This document shows, in pieces, positions 7,336 through 13,467 of a stretch of 13,874 nucleotides of DNA. The translations under genes and the position numbers were made by a program. The notes under the pieces were generated by a model. It made no database searches. It worked only from the letters and a program-made list of their open reading frames with translations, and had not been told where the DNA came from. Each line of letters begins with the position of its first letter. The stretch's first letter is position 1. Origin of the DNA: 2-02-FULL-66-22 sp964576535 (GTDB lineage: Bacteria > Methylomirabilota > Methylomirabilia > Methylomirabilales > 2-02-FULL-66-22); the NCBI GenBank assembly GCA_964576535.1, contig CAZNWB010000085.1, forward strand, positions 1 to 13,874. The letters run 5' to 3'.

Positions 7336-8079
7336 ATGGACACGCAGGAGGTGGTCAGCATCCGTCAGGGGATTTCGGAGAAATACCGCAAGGTCGCTGT
7401 CTCCCCGCAAGGACTGTTCAAGTATCCGACCGGCCAGGAAAGCGCCAGAGGGCTCGGCTACCCTCCCGACCTTCTTGAGGTCATTCCCTTGGCTGTCCGC
7501 GAGCGATTCGTGGGCGTGGGGAATCCGTTTGCCCTGGGACCCATCCGCCCTGGGGAGGCGGTCCTGGACCTGGGGTGTGGGGCGGGCTTTGACGCTTTCG
7601 TCGCGGCCCAGCTCGTCGGACCCAGGGGCCGGGTCGTCGGGATTGACATGTCGCCGGAGATGATCGGCGTGGCCGAGGCGGGAAGGGCCGAGGGCGGGTC
7701 CCCCCAGGTCGAATTTCGGGTCGCGCAGGCGGAGGCACTTCCCTTTTCCGATGCCTCATTCGACGTGGCGCTGAGCAACGGGGTCCTTAACCTGATTCCG
7801 GATAAGGCCGCTGCGCTGCGGGAGATCTTCCGGGTCCTGCATCCTGGCGGGCGCCTTCAGGCGTGCGACATCGGCCTTGTCAGAGATGAGATGCCACGGG
7901 ACAAGGCCCAGTGGTCGGACTGAATCGCCGGCGCCGTAACGAGGAAGGTCTTCCTCGCGATGCTCGAAGAGGCCGGGTTCGAAGATCCTCGCCTTGTGGG
8001 AACGGGTGAGTACCACACCTCGGGGCACACCCAGGCCACGTACTACACCGCCCGCAAGCCTCCCCAACCTGTCCGCTGA
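7336..8079 (+). CDS. ArsM-like SAM-dependent methyltransferase, predicted selenoprotein (Sec196)
   Basis: Reading through one UGA (7921-7923) gives 247 residues, a normal length for this family; stopping there gives 195. AGGAGG at 7324-7329 precedes the ATG by 6 nt. The class I methyltransferase fold shows a GVGNPF segment, SAM motif I VLDLGCGAGFD (76-86), acidic motif II VVGIDMSPEM (100-109), AEALPFSDASFD and REIFRVLHPGGRL. The UGA falls in WSD-U-IAGAV. ArsM-type relatives have cysteine there (C[IL][AG]GA; Cys174 of algal CmArsM as I recall). After it the frame continues as family sequence: FLAMLEEAGFEDPRLVG and a basic ARKP end. A bacterial SECIS-type hairpin lies 23 nt after the UGA. The cysteine usual after GAGFD is alanine here (A87), so arsenite methylation is not assured; C81, C177 and Sec196 are the only thiol/selenol groups. 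The alternative is a nonsense mutation, which would not account for the hairpin. Confidence 0.85.
7924..7961 (+). promoter_or_regulatory. Bacterial SECIS element for UGA-Sec decoding
   Basis: An uninterrupted 7-bp stem, CGAGGAA (7940-7946) with TTCCTCG (7951-7957), closes the loop GGTC (7947-7950). The tip of the hairpin reads AGGUCU, identical to the E. coli fdhF SECIS tip that SelB recognises. The loop begins 23 nt after the UGA, inside the roughly 16-37 nt range known for bacterial SECIS. A further stem, ATCG (7924-7927) with CGAT (7958-7961), stacks directly under the apical stem on its 3' side, with a 12-nt bulge on the 5' side. The stem is inferred by eye, not by folding software. Confidence 0.8.
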
Positions 8080-8103
8080 CCCCGTCGCCAAGCTGACTCC
8101 ACT

Positions 8104-8131
8104 TTGACAGGCTGACTCCCTGGCGAATAAT
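8104..8131 (+). promoter_or_regulatory. Sigma70-type promoter before the oxidoreductase remnant
   Basis: A perfect TTGACA (8104-8109) and AATAAT (8126-8131, five of six consensus bases) are 16 nt apart. The 9-mer GCTGACTCC occurs at 8092-8100 and again at 8111-8119, on either side of the -35 box, and might be a regulator site. The start codon is about 120 bp downstream, so a 5' leader of about 115 nt would result. Confidence 0.5.
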
Positions 8132-8254
8132 ACCCTGAGCCCTTCGAGAAATGGCGCATGCCTCCCCCGCTGGGGCACACCGGCGGTGCCGGGGCAAGGG
8201 AATGATGAGGACAGCGTCACCGTTCGAGAAGCTGTTTCCCGTCGTGGAGGGTTT

Positions 8255-8731
8255 ATGCCGGAACAGGTGGGAGTCTCATACAAGCAGCATCCACCTACGG
8301 GTGAGTTCGACGCCATCGTCATCGGCTCCGGGACGGGAGGGCTTGCCGCGGCCGCCATCCTGGCCAAGCACGGTGGGAAGCGGGTCCTGGTCCTGGAACG
8401 GCACTACCACTTCAAAGCGCGGTTTGCCGAGCGGCTCCTTGAGCACCTCTACGTCCATGTGCCCCGGGTTCGCGGCAAGGTGGATTACTCAGAGCTATCC
8501 TCCCCCCTGTCCACCCGGCATTTCTCCGGCCATCCCCACGGGGAGATGTACGGCCTCAGCCCCACCCCGGAACGGTTCCGGATGCGCATGAGGGCCCAGA
8601 CTCCTGTCCGGGGCCTGTTCCTGACGGGACAGGACTTGGTCATGGCCGGGGTTGTCGGCGCGATGTTCGGTGGCGTCCTGGCGGCGTCTGCGGTGCTGCG
8701 GCGGAATGTTCTGAAAGAGATCCTGAAGTGA
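8255..8731 (+). pseudogene. Phytoene dehydrogenase/RetSat-like oxidoreductase with internal deletion
   Basis: The 158-residue frame starts at an ATG with GGAGG 4 nt upstream (8246-8250). Residues 18-52 form the N-terminal dinucleotide-binding fold of CrtI/retinol-saturase-like FAD enzymes: DAIVIGSGTGGL (19-30) and the ribose-binding acidic end VLVLERHYH (44-52). The sequence then jumps straight to the C-terminal part of the same family: FAERLLEHLYVHVPRVRGKVDY, ELSSPLSTRHFSG, a GEMYGL segment and the second FAD contact LTGQD (123-127) with GAMFGGVLAASAVL. Full-length relatives have about 500 residues, so some 350 residues of substrate domain and central FAD-domain sequence are missing at about nucleotide 8411, with frame kept. 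It is most likely a deletion remnant or a collapsed assembly; a functional mini-protein is possible but unsupported. It is the only gene in the window with a large internal loss. Confidence 0.75.
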
Positions 8732-8800
8732 ACTCGCTCCCGCCCCCCTCACCCAGTTCCCCTTACGCATTCAGACGGCATCCGGGAGCAGAGCCACTCG

Positions 8801-8836
8801 AAAAAACGATGCCCTCTCCCCGGTGAGGGAGAGGGC
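8801..8836 (-). terminator. Intrinsic terminator of the solute-binding protein gene
   Basis: A perfect 10-bp stem, GCCCTCTCCC (8811-8820) with GGGAGAGGGC (8827-8836), has a 6-nt loop. On the minus strand it is followed by ATCG and then six T (the complement of 8801-8806). It lies about 50 bp after the stop of the minus-strand gene. It also separates that gene from the convergent plus-strand remnant, but there is no T-run on the plus side. The arms match the palindrome at 886-916 except for one compensated position. Confidence 0.65.
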
Positions 8837-8887
8837 ACCCAGGGGGTACCCGATGAGGGTGTTACGCGGACTCCTGATCAGGCTGGG

Positions 8888-10270
8888 TTAGGGGCGCGCC
8901 CGGGTGGTGCGGGGGGTCACGCCTTCCGTGGTGCGTAGAAGCTCCGTCAACTGTCGAGCCGCCGTATCCGCGGCCGTTTTCACGTTCTCTCCCCGGATGG
9001 CGGCCGTAATGGCCTTGCCCAGGGCCTCGCGTGCCGCAACCACGGAGACCAAGGGGGGCGCCCAGTGAACCGTGCCAATGCGTCCGGCCTCCTGGAAGGA
9101 TTGGGCCAGATCACCGGGGATCTCGCCCCTGTAGAGAGACTTGTCCCGCCACGTTGACTCCCGGCCCACCAGCACGCCTTTTATGAGAGACCGTTGGACC
9201 ATCTTCGGGCCGCTGGCCCACTGCAGGAACAGCCACGCCGCCTTGGGATTTGCGCTTTGCTTGGCGATGGCGAGCCCCTTGACGGCGACGGTGGTTCCGG
9301 GGCCGCCGGGACCGGATGGGAAGACGGCGTAGCCCACCTTGCCCACCACGCGGGAGGTGCTGTTCTGCTCCACGATGGGATAGATCGAGCTGCCTTCGAC
9401 GTAGATGGCCGCCTTCCCCTCGCGGAAGAGGGCTGAGGCCTCTTGCCAGCCGAATTCGGTTATGTTGGGCGGGCCGTAATTCCTCAGAAGATTCCCGAGG
9501 TACTGCAGGGCGGCCAATCCCTTGGGGCTATTGACCGTGGGACGATTGTCGCTGTCGACCCAGCTGGCCCCCATTGCGTACAGGATTCCAGCGTATAGCG
9601 ACGTGGCATACGGCCCCTGCCCGCGAGCGACGAGACCGACGATAGGCTCGCCGTTGTTCCCAAGGGGCTTCTTGTGGAAAAAGCGGGCTGCAGCCTCTAG
9701 CTCTTCCAAGGTACCGGGAACCGCGACGTTATGCTGTTGGAAGAGATCCTTCCGGTACAAGAGCGCCAGGTGTTCGGCCATGACCGGTGGCCCGAGGATC
9801 GTGCCCTCGAATTCCATCGCCGCCCGCGCCTTGGGCAGGAAGTCCTCCCACTGGTACTCCTTGGCGGTCAGGGTCGGATCCCGCAGGAAGTCATTCACCG
9901 GGTGGATGCCCCCCATGCGAAGATATCGCCGCCCATCCAGGGCAGGGACGGTCATGAACACATCCACTCGTCCAGGCTCCTTGAGACCCGTCTCCAGGAC
10001 ATTCCACAGGTCGGCCTGGGGGTGGACCTCGATGGCCAGCTTCATCCCCGTGAGCTCCTCGAATTCCGAGAGGTATGGACCGATGGACGCCTGCCAAGGG
10101 CTCTGGCTCAACAGAACACGCAGCGTCTTTCCCTCGAATTGCCGCCAGTTGACCTCAGCCGCTGCGGCCGGGCTTCCAGTCCAGACAACGAGGAGGCCGC
10201 ACGCGAGGCTCAGTGCCAAGAACATGCGCCTGTACCCCAGGCTCCGGATAGCTTGCTGCGCTCTTCGCAT
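8888..10270 (-). CDS. ABC transporter extracellular solute-binding protein
   Basis: The start ATG is at 10268-10270, chosen because GGAGGG lies 7 nt upstream and a signal peptide follows at once; a start at 10387 would bury that signal behind 39 extra residues. The 460-residue product begins with basic residues (MRR, then YRR near 15), a hydrophobic core (FLALSLACGLLVVW) and an AAAA-E cleavage site near residue 38, so it is exported by Sec. The cysteine in the core lacks a proper lipobox. The mature part resembles family 1 (sugar-type) binding proteins: GKTLRVLLSQSPW, a FEELTGMKLAIEV strand, VDVFMTVPALDGRRYL, LALLYRKDLF, and a FREGKAAIYVEGSSIYP segment typical of this group. No permease or ATPase gene is in the window, so it is an orphan here and its ligand is unknown. 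A terminator follows it. Confidence 0.85.
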   Translation of the reverse strand: MRRAQQAIRSLGYRRMFLALSLACGLLVVWTGSPAAAAEVNWRQFEGKTLRVLLSQSPWQASIGPYLSEFEELTGMKLAIEVHPQADLWNVLETGLKEPGRVDVFMTVPALDGRRYLRMGGIHPVNDFLRDPTLTAKEYQWEDFLPKARAAMEFEGTILGPPVMAEHLALLYRKDLFQQHNVAVPGTLEELEAAARFFHKKPLGNNGEPIVGLVARGQGPYATSLYAGILYAMGASWVDSDNRPTVNSPKGLAALQYLGNLLRNYGPPNITEFGWQEASALFREGKAAIYVEGSSIYPIVEQNSTSRVVGKVGYAVFPSGPGGPGTTVAVKGLAIAKQSANPKAAWLFLQWASGPKMVQRSLIKGVLVGRESTWRDKSLYRGEIPGDLAQSFQEAGRIGTVHWAPPLVSVVAAREALGKAITAAIRGENVKTAADTAARQLTELLRTTEGVTPRTTRARP

Positions 10271-10691
10271 GAGAGGCCCTCCAGGGAAAGCACGGGTTCC
10301 CGAACCGTTTCTCTTCAATCCACCAACGATCGAATTCAAACCGAATGGGAAACCTATTGCGACTGTCGTACCTACTTTCCTGGACAACTCTTTGGCAGGG
10401 GACAGACGATCTTGCCTGCGGAGACTTTTGCTTCAAGATTCGAGGGATTGCCCGTTCGCAGGATTCGCCAAGGGAAGCAAAGGAAAGGCACAGGCTCGGT
10501 GGTGCCGGTGACCCCCGTTGGCCGCCTGGATAGAAAAACCGGCACACCGAACCCCCCAATGCTCGGACCAGTCTGTACCAGATCGGCACATCCCGAGCGC
10601 CGCATGATCCCGTTCCGGTGAGTCCGGACCAGGGAGATTGGAGACGTCTTGGCTTCACCTCAAGCACGTCGAGCCCCAAGGGGTTCAGTAC
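10271..10691. other. 421-bp noncoding interval between two minus-strand genes
   Basis: No frame here has protein-like composition. The only structure I can point to is the inverted repeat GGTTC-CC-GAACC (10295-10306), 25 nt upstream of the solute-binding protein start, which could be an operator or leader hairpin. I found no convincing promoter on the minus strand, and no clear terminator after the thioesterase. Confidence 0.5.
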
Positions 10692-11105
10692 TCAGGCGGT
10701 GCCTTTCCACCGCGCGTGTTTCTCCTGGACGCGCTGGAGGTGCTTCTCGGCGTCCACGATGAAGCGTTCGTGGGTGCCCTCTCCGACTTTCTCCAGCTCG
10801 TCGTGCACCTCGGCCTGGAAGACCAGCCGGCGCCGGTCGATCTCCGCCAGGGTCGTCCGGGCCGTGATCCGCATGCCCATGGGCGTGCCACCCAGGTGCC
10901 GCAGATCCACCCTGGTCCCAACCGAATTCTGGTTGGGTTCTAGGAACTGCTGGACGCCCTCGAGGGCGCAGTGCTCCACGAGGCGCACCATCTCAGGCGT
11001 GGACAAGACGTAGATCCCCCGCCGGTGTAGCTGAGCCGCGGTAAGAGGTTCGGTGACCGTAATGATCTTCTCGAAGCTCATACCCACACGCAGCTGATTA
11101 GCCAT
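10692..11105 (-). CDS. FlK-like hotdog-fold acyl-CoA thioesterase
   Basis: The product has 137 residues, the usual size of single-domain hotdog thioesterases related to fluoroacetyl-CoA thioesterase FlK. The family opening LRVGMSFEKIITVTE is followed by VLSTPEMVRLVEHCA and by VGTRVDLRHLGGTPMGM. Thr36, Glu44 and His70 have exactly the spacing of FlK's Thr42, Glu50 and His76 (8 and 26 residues), and Arg114 matches FlK Arg120. The catalytic set is therefore complete. Family members hydrolyse small acyl-CoA thioesters; fluoroacetyl-CoA specificity is known only for the Streptomyces enzyme and should not be assumed. The start is ATG 11103-11105, with a weak GGAG 12 nt upstream. It is divergent from the UroD-family gene and far from the next minus-strand gene, so it is probably a single-gene unit. 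Confidence 0.85.
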   Translation of the reverse strand: MANQLRVGMSFEKIITVTEPLTAAQLHRRGIYVLSTPEMVRLVEHCALEGVQQFLEPNQNSVGTRVDLRHLGGTPMGMRITARTTLAEIDRRRLVFQAEVHDELEKVGEGTHERFIVDAEKHLQRVQEKHARWKGTA

Positions 11106-11160
11106 GACTTTTCAGCTCCGAATTCCAGCGGGTGAATACGTTGGCTGGAAGCATGTAGCC

Positions 11161-11181
11161 GTCAGCGGTCAGCCTTCAGCC
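11161..11181. repeat. Three tandem heptamers (GTCAGCN type)
   Basis: GTCAGCG, GTCAGCC and TTCAGCC follow one another without gaps. They are preceded by the partial unit TAGCC and followed by CACTGGCAGCC. The array is short and may have arisen by slippage. No function is evident. Confidence 0.5.
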
Positions 11182-11466
11182 ACTGGCAGCCGCGATCCCC
11201 CGTTCTTCAACCTTTCACAGCACCGGCTGGATGTCACCGTGCACCCTGGCCGCATCGGCACAACTGGAAGCCGAAAGAATCGCGGGCTACCATATCAGAG
11301 GATCTGCCATCCCGTCTATTCTTTTGCCGTGCGAGACACTCTTGGAGCCACGGATCCAACTGCGGGCGATTCCGTACACCCGTGGGGTGTTCCCAAGCGG
11401 GGGATGTCCGTGGAGACTGCTTGGACCGCAACGCCGAACAAAGGTCAGGACGGCGGTCGGGACGTC

Positions 11467-11495
11467 TTGACCGGACTCGGGCACAGGCGTATGGT
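11467..11495 (+). promoter_or_regulatory. Sigma70-type promoter of the UroD-family gene
   Basis: TTGACC (11467-11472) and TATGGT (11490-11495) are separated by exactly 17 nt, 38 bp before the ATG. AGGAG at 11521-11525 then sits 8 nt before the start. Together they make a compact and convincing 5' region. Confidence 0.6.
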
Positions 11496-11533
11496 CCGTT
11501 TCTAAGAGTCGGCGTCCCGCAGGAGCATCCAGT

Positions 11534-12682
11534 ATGAGCCCGCTTAGTCATCGTGACCGGGTCCTGGCCGTCATGAACCACGAGGTGCCGGACCGGTACC
11601 CGGTGGATCTCGGGGGCTCCCCCGCCAGCGGCATCAACCTGTACGCCTACAAGCGGCTGAAGCAGCACCTCGGCCTCCCCGGCCTCATCCGGGTGCAGAC
11701 CGAGCGCTCACTCCTGGCCTGGCCCGACGACGCCATCCTGGAGCTGTTCGACGTGGATCTCCGCCTGGTCATCGCCCAGACGGCAGAGGATTCTGGCACG
11801 CGCGGAGTCTTTGACGAGCTGACGTACGCTACAGCAGCCGAATACACCGACATCTGGGGTGTCACGCGGCGCCGGCCACCCGGCGGGCACTACTACGTCG
11901 TCCGCGCACCCTTTGAGAAGGAAGACCTGAGCCTTGCGGACCTGGATGCTCATCCATGGCCTTCCCCCACGAAGACCGATGTCGCGGGGCTCCGCGCGGA
12001 GGCGGCGCGTCTCCGCCGCGAGACCGACTGCGCCTTGGTGGTCCACGTCCCCGGCCGGCTGTTCTCGCTGGGGCAGTTCATGTGCGGATTCGCCAACTGG
12101 CTGGTCCAGCTCAAGGTCAATCCCGAATTCTGCGAGGCGCTGCTGGACCGCGGGCTCGAGATCCAACTGGCGATGGCCGAGGCAATGCTGAAGGCGGTAG
12201 GCGACGCGGTGGACATCCTGTACCTGGCGGACGACTACGGGATGCAGACCGGACCCCTCATCTCGCCAGAGATGTTCCGCAGGATCTTCAAACCCCGAAT
12301 GATCCGGCTGATTCAGTTCCTCCGGGAACGGTCCCGGGCACGGATCGCCTTCCACAGTTGCGGGTCCGTCTACGCCCTGATCCCGGATTTCATTGACGCC
12401 GGGGTGGAGATTCTGAATCCTGTCCAAGTCTCCGCTGCCGACATGGATACCGCCCGTCTCCGGCGGGAGTTCGGCCGTCGGCTGGCCTTCTGGGGGGGTG
12501 TGGACAGCCAGAATGTCCTGCCCCACGGCAGGCCGTCGGACGTCCGCGCCGAGGTCTCCCAGCGGACCCGGGACCTGGGCCCCGGGTACATCCCCTTCTC
12601 CGTCCACAATATTCAGGCAGAGGTCCCGCCGGAGAATATCTTGGCGATGGTCCACGCCATCCGGAACGCCAGACCAGCTTAG
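11534..12682 (+). CDS. Uroporphyrinogen decarboxylase-family methyltransferase (MtaA/CmuA-like)
   Basis: The 382-residue protein begins MSPLSHRDRVLAVMNHEVPDR, the usual opening of UroD-superfamily methyltransferases rather than of HemE. Family landmarks include an aspartate-rich DDYGMQTGPLISPEMFR segment (near 235-252), FHSCGSV with H274 and C276, GVEILNPVQ, LAFWGGVDSQ and a PPENILAMVHAI tail. The HxC pair matches the first two zinc ligands (H-x-C) of MtaA-type corrinoid:thiol methyltransferases. Where those proteins usually have a final cysteine near the C-terminus, this one has SVHN with H358, so a His ligand or a zinc-free function is possible. A role in one-carbon transfer from methylated compounds is inferred from the family; no corrinoid protein gene is in the window. 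The gene ends at TAG, 24 bp before an assembly gap, so any downstream partner could be hidden. Confidence 0.82.
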   Translation: MSPLSHRDRVLAVMNHEVPDRYPVDLGGSPASGINLYAYKRLKQHLGLPGLIRVQTERSLLAWPDDAILELFDVDLRLVIAQTAEDSGTRGVFDELTYATAAEYTDIWGVTRRRPPGGHYYVVRAPFEKEDLSLADLDAHPWPSPTKTDVAGLRAEAARLRRETDCALVVHVPGRLFSLGQFMCGFANWLVQLKVNPEFCEALLDRGLEIQLAMAEAMLKAVGDAVDILYLADDYGMQTGPLISPEMFRRIFKPRMIRLIQFLRERSRARIAFHSCGSVYALIPDFIDAGVEILNPVQVSAADMDTARLRREFGRRLAFWGGVDSQNVLPHGRPSDVRAEVSQRTRDLGPGYIPFSVHNIQAEVPPENILAMVHAIRNARPA

Positions 12683-12690
12683 ACCCTTAT

Positions 12691-12699
12691 TTATCCACA
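12691..12699 (+). promoter_or_regulatory. Perfect DnaA-box 9-mer beside the assembly gap
   Basis: TTATCCACA matches the DnaA-box consensus exactly, in a short AT-rich patch (12686-12706) that breaks off at the N-run. One box does not make an origin. The patch also looks like the end of a dispersed repeat at which the assembler stopped. Confidence 0.3.
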
Positions 12700-12706
12700 G
12701 ATTACG

Positions 12707-12806
12707 NNNNNNNNNNNNNNNNNNNNNNNNNNNNNNNNNNNNNNNNNNNNNNNNNNNNNNNNNNNNNNNNNNNNNNNNNNNNNNNNNNNNNNNNNNNNNN
12801 NNNNNN
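12707..12806. other. Assembly gap of exactly 100 N
   Basis: One hundred undetermined bases, the usual placeholder for a gap of unknown length. The relation of the UroD-family gene to the ACT-domain gene is therefore uncertain; genes or a repeat may be missing between them. Confidence 0.98.
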
Positions 12807-12861
12807 AGCACGAAGGGTCGCGAGGCCGTATCACGCAACCATCCACGAAGAGGAGGCTGCC

Positions 12862-13275
12862 ATGGCTGAGGAGATCCGTCTGGTGGACTACTTCTACGTC
12901 GAGGTACCTGACAAGCCAGGAGAGGCCTTGCGGGCCCTGAGCCAGCTCAGAGAGGCCGGAGTCAACTTGCTGGCATTCTCGGGATTCCCGAAGGGTCGTC
13001 GTTCGCAACTGGATTTCATCCCGGCGGACCCCGCAGCCTTCAAGGCCGTGGCGAAGAGGGCACGCTGGAAGACCGTCGGCCCCAAGAAGGGCTTCCTCAT
13101 CCAAGGTGACGATCGGGTCGGTGCGACGGCTGATCTCCTGGCCAGGCTGGCCGGGGCCAAGATCAACGTCACCGCCACCGACGCGGTGTGTGCCGGGATG
13201 GGGCGGTACGGCGTGCTCCTCTGGGTGAAGCCGGGCGACGTCAAGCGGGCCGCCAAGGCGTTTGGCATCGGCTAG
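12862..13275 (+). CDS. Tandem ACT-domain protein
   Basis: AGGAGG at 12851-12856 is 5 nt before the ATG. The 137 residues make two ACT-type modules. The first is about residues 6-70 (VDYFYVEVPDKPGEALRALSQLREAGVNLLAFSGF, where DKPGE starts the helix as in ligand-binding ACT domains). The second is about 74-137 (GFLIQGDDRVGATADLLARLAGAKINVTATDAV). There is no catalytic domain, so it should be a small sensor or regulatory protein that binds an amino acid or similar ligand; the ligand is unknown. It ends at TAG, followed 73 nt later by a good terminator, so it is a single-gene unit or the end of one that begins in the gap. Confidence 0.82.
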   Translation: MAEEIRLVDYFYVEVPDKPGEALRALSQLREAGVNLLAFSGFPKGRRSQLDFIPADPAAFKAVAKRARWKTVGPKKGFLIQGDDRVGATADLLARLAGAKINVTATDAVCAGMGRYGVLLWVKPGDVKRAAKAFGIG

Positions 13276-13347
13276 GCCGCCTGTCTGTCACGGGGACCCG
13301 GTGCCTCTTGCACGAAATGGATCGGGGCAGTTGAGCGTTCCTGAGGT

Positions 13348-13388
13348 GCGGCGTCCCGCTGCCTTGCCAGCCGGACGCCGCGGCATTT
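13348..13388 (+). terminator. Intrinsic terminator after the ACT-domain gene
   Basis: GCGGCGTCC (13348-13356) pairs perfectly with GGACGCCGC (13373-13381). After one C/C mismatch the inner arms GCTG (13358-13361) and CAGC (13368-13371) continue the stem to a 6-nt loop. GGCA and TTTT (13385-13388) follow. The T-run is short, so termination may be partial. Confidence 0.6.
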
Positions 13389-13467
13389 TCCTCCGGCACA
13401 GCCGCCCTGAAGGTCCGGCCTCTCAGTGAGTCCCGCTCTCACACCGACTGGCGGGGAGGAGGTGACC

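Larger units (their letters stand above)
11106..11533. other. 428-bp divergent intergenic region
   Basis: It separates the thioesterase (minus) from the UroD-family gene (plus). A 7-nt tandem repeat occurs at 11161-11181 and a promoter at 11467-11495. A 133-codon open frame on the plus strand here (11104-11505) has no protein-like character and overlaps the promoter, so I do not treat it as a gene. Otherwise I see nothing. Confidence 0.5.

Noticed and set aside
7921..7923. Ordinary stop or nonsense mutation in the methyltransferase
   Set aside because: The UGA is at the family's conserved cysteine, the frame stays coherent to a natural end 51 residues later, and a SECIS-type hairpin sits at the right distance.
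9731..10621. 296-codon plus-strand frame over the solute-binding protein gene and its upstream gap
   Set aside because: Most of it is antisense to a gene with a clear signal peptide and family motifs, and it shows no recognisable fold.
11104..11505. 133-codon plus-strand frame in the divergent intergenic region
   Set aside because: The composition is not protein-like, there is no ribosome site, it starts inside the thioesterase start region and it runs over a good promoter.
12691..12699. Replication origin
   Set aside because: There is only one DnaA box, no box cluster, no AT-rich unwinding region of useful size and no dnaA or dnaN nearby.
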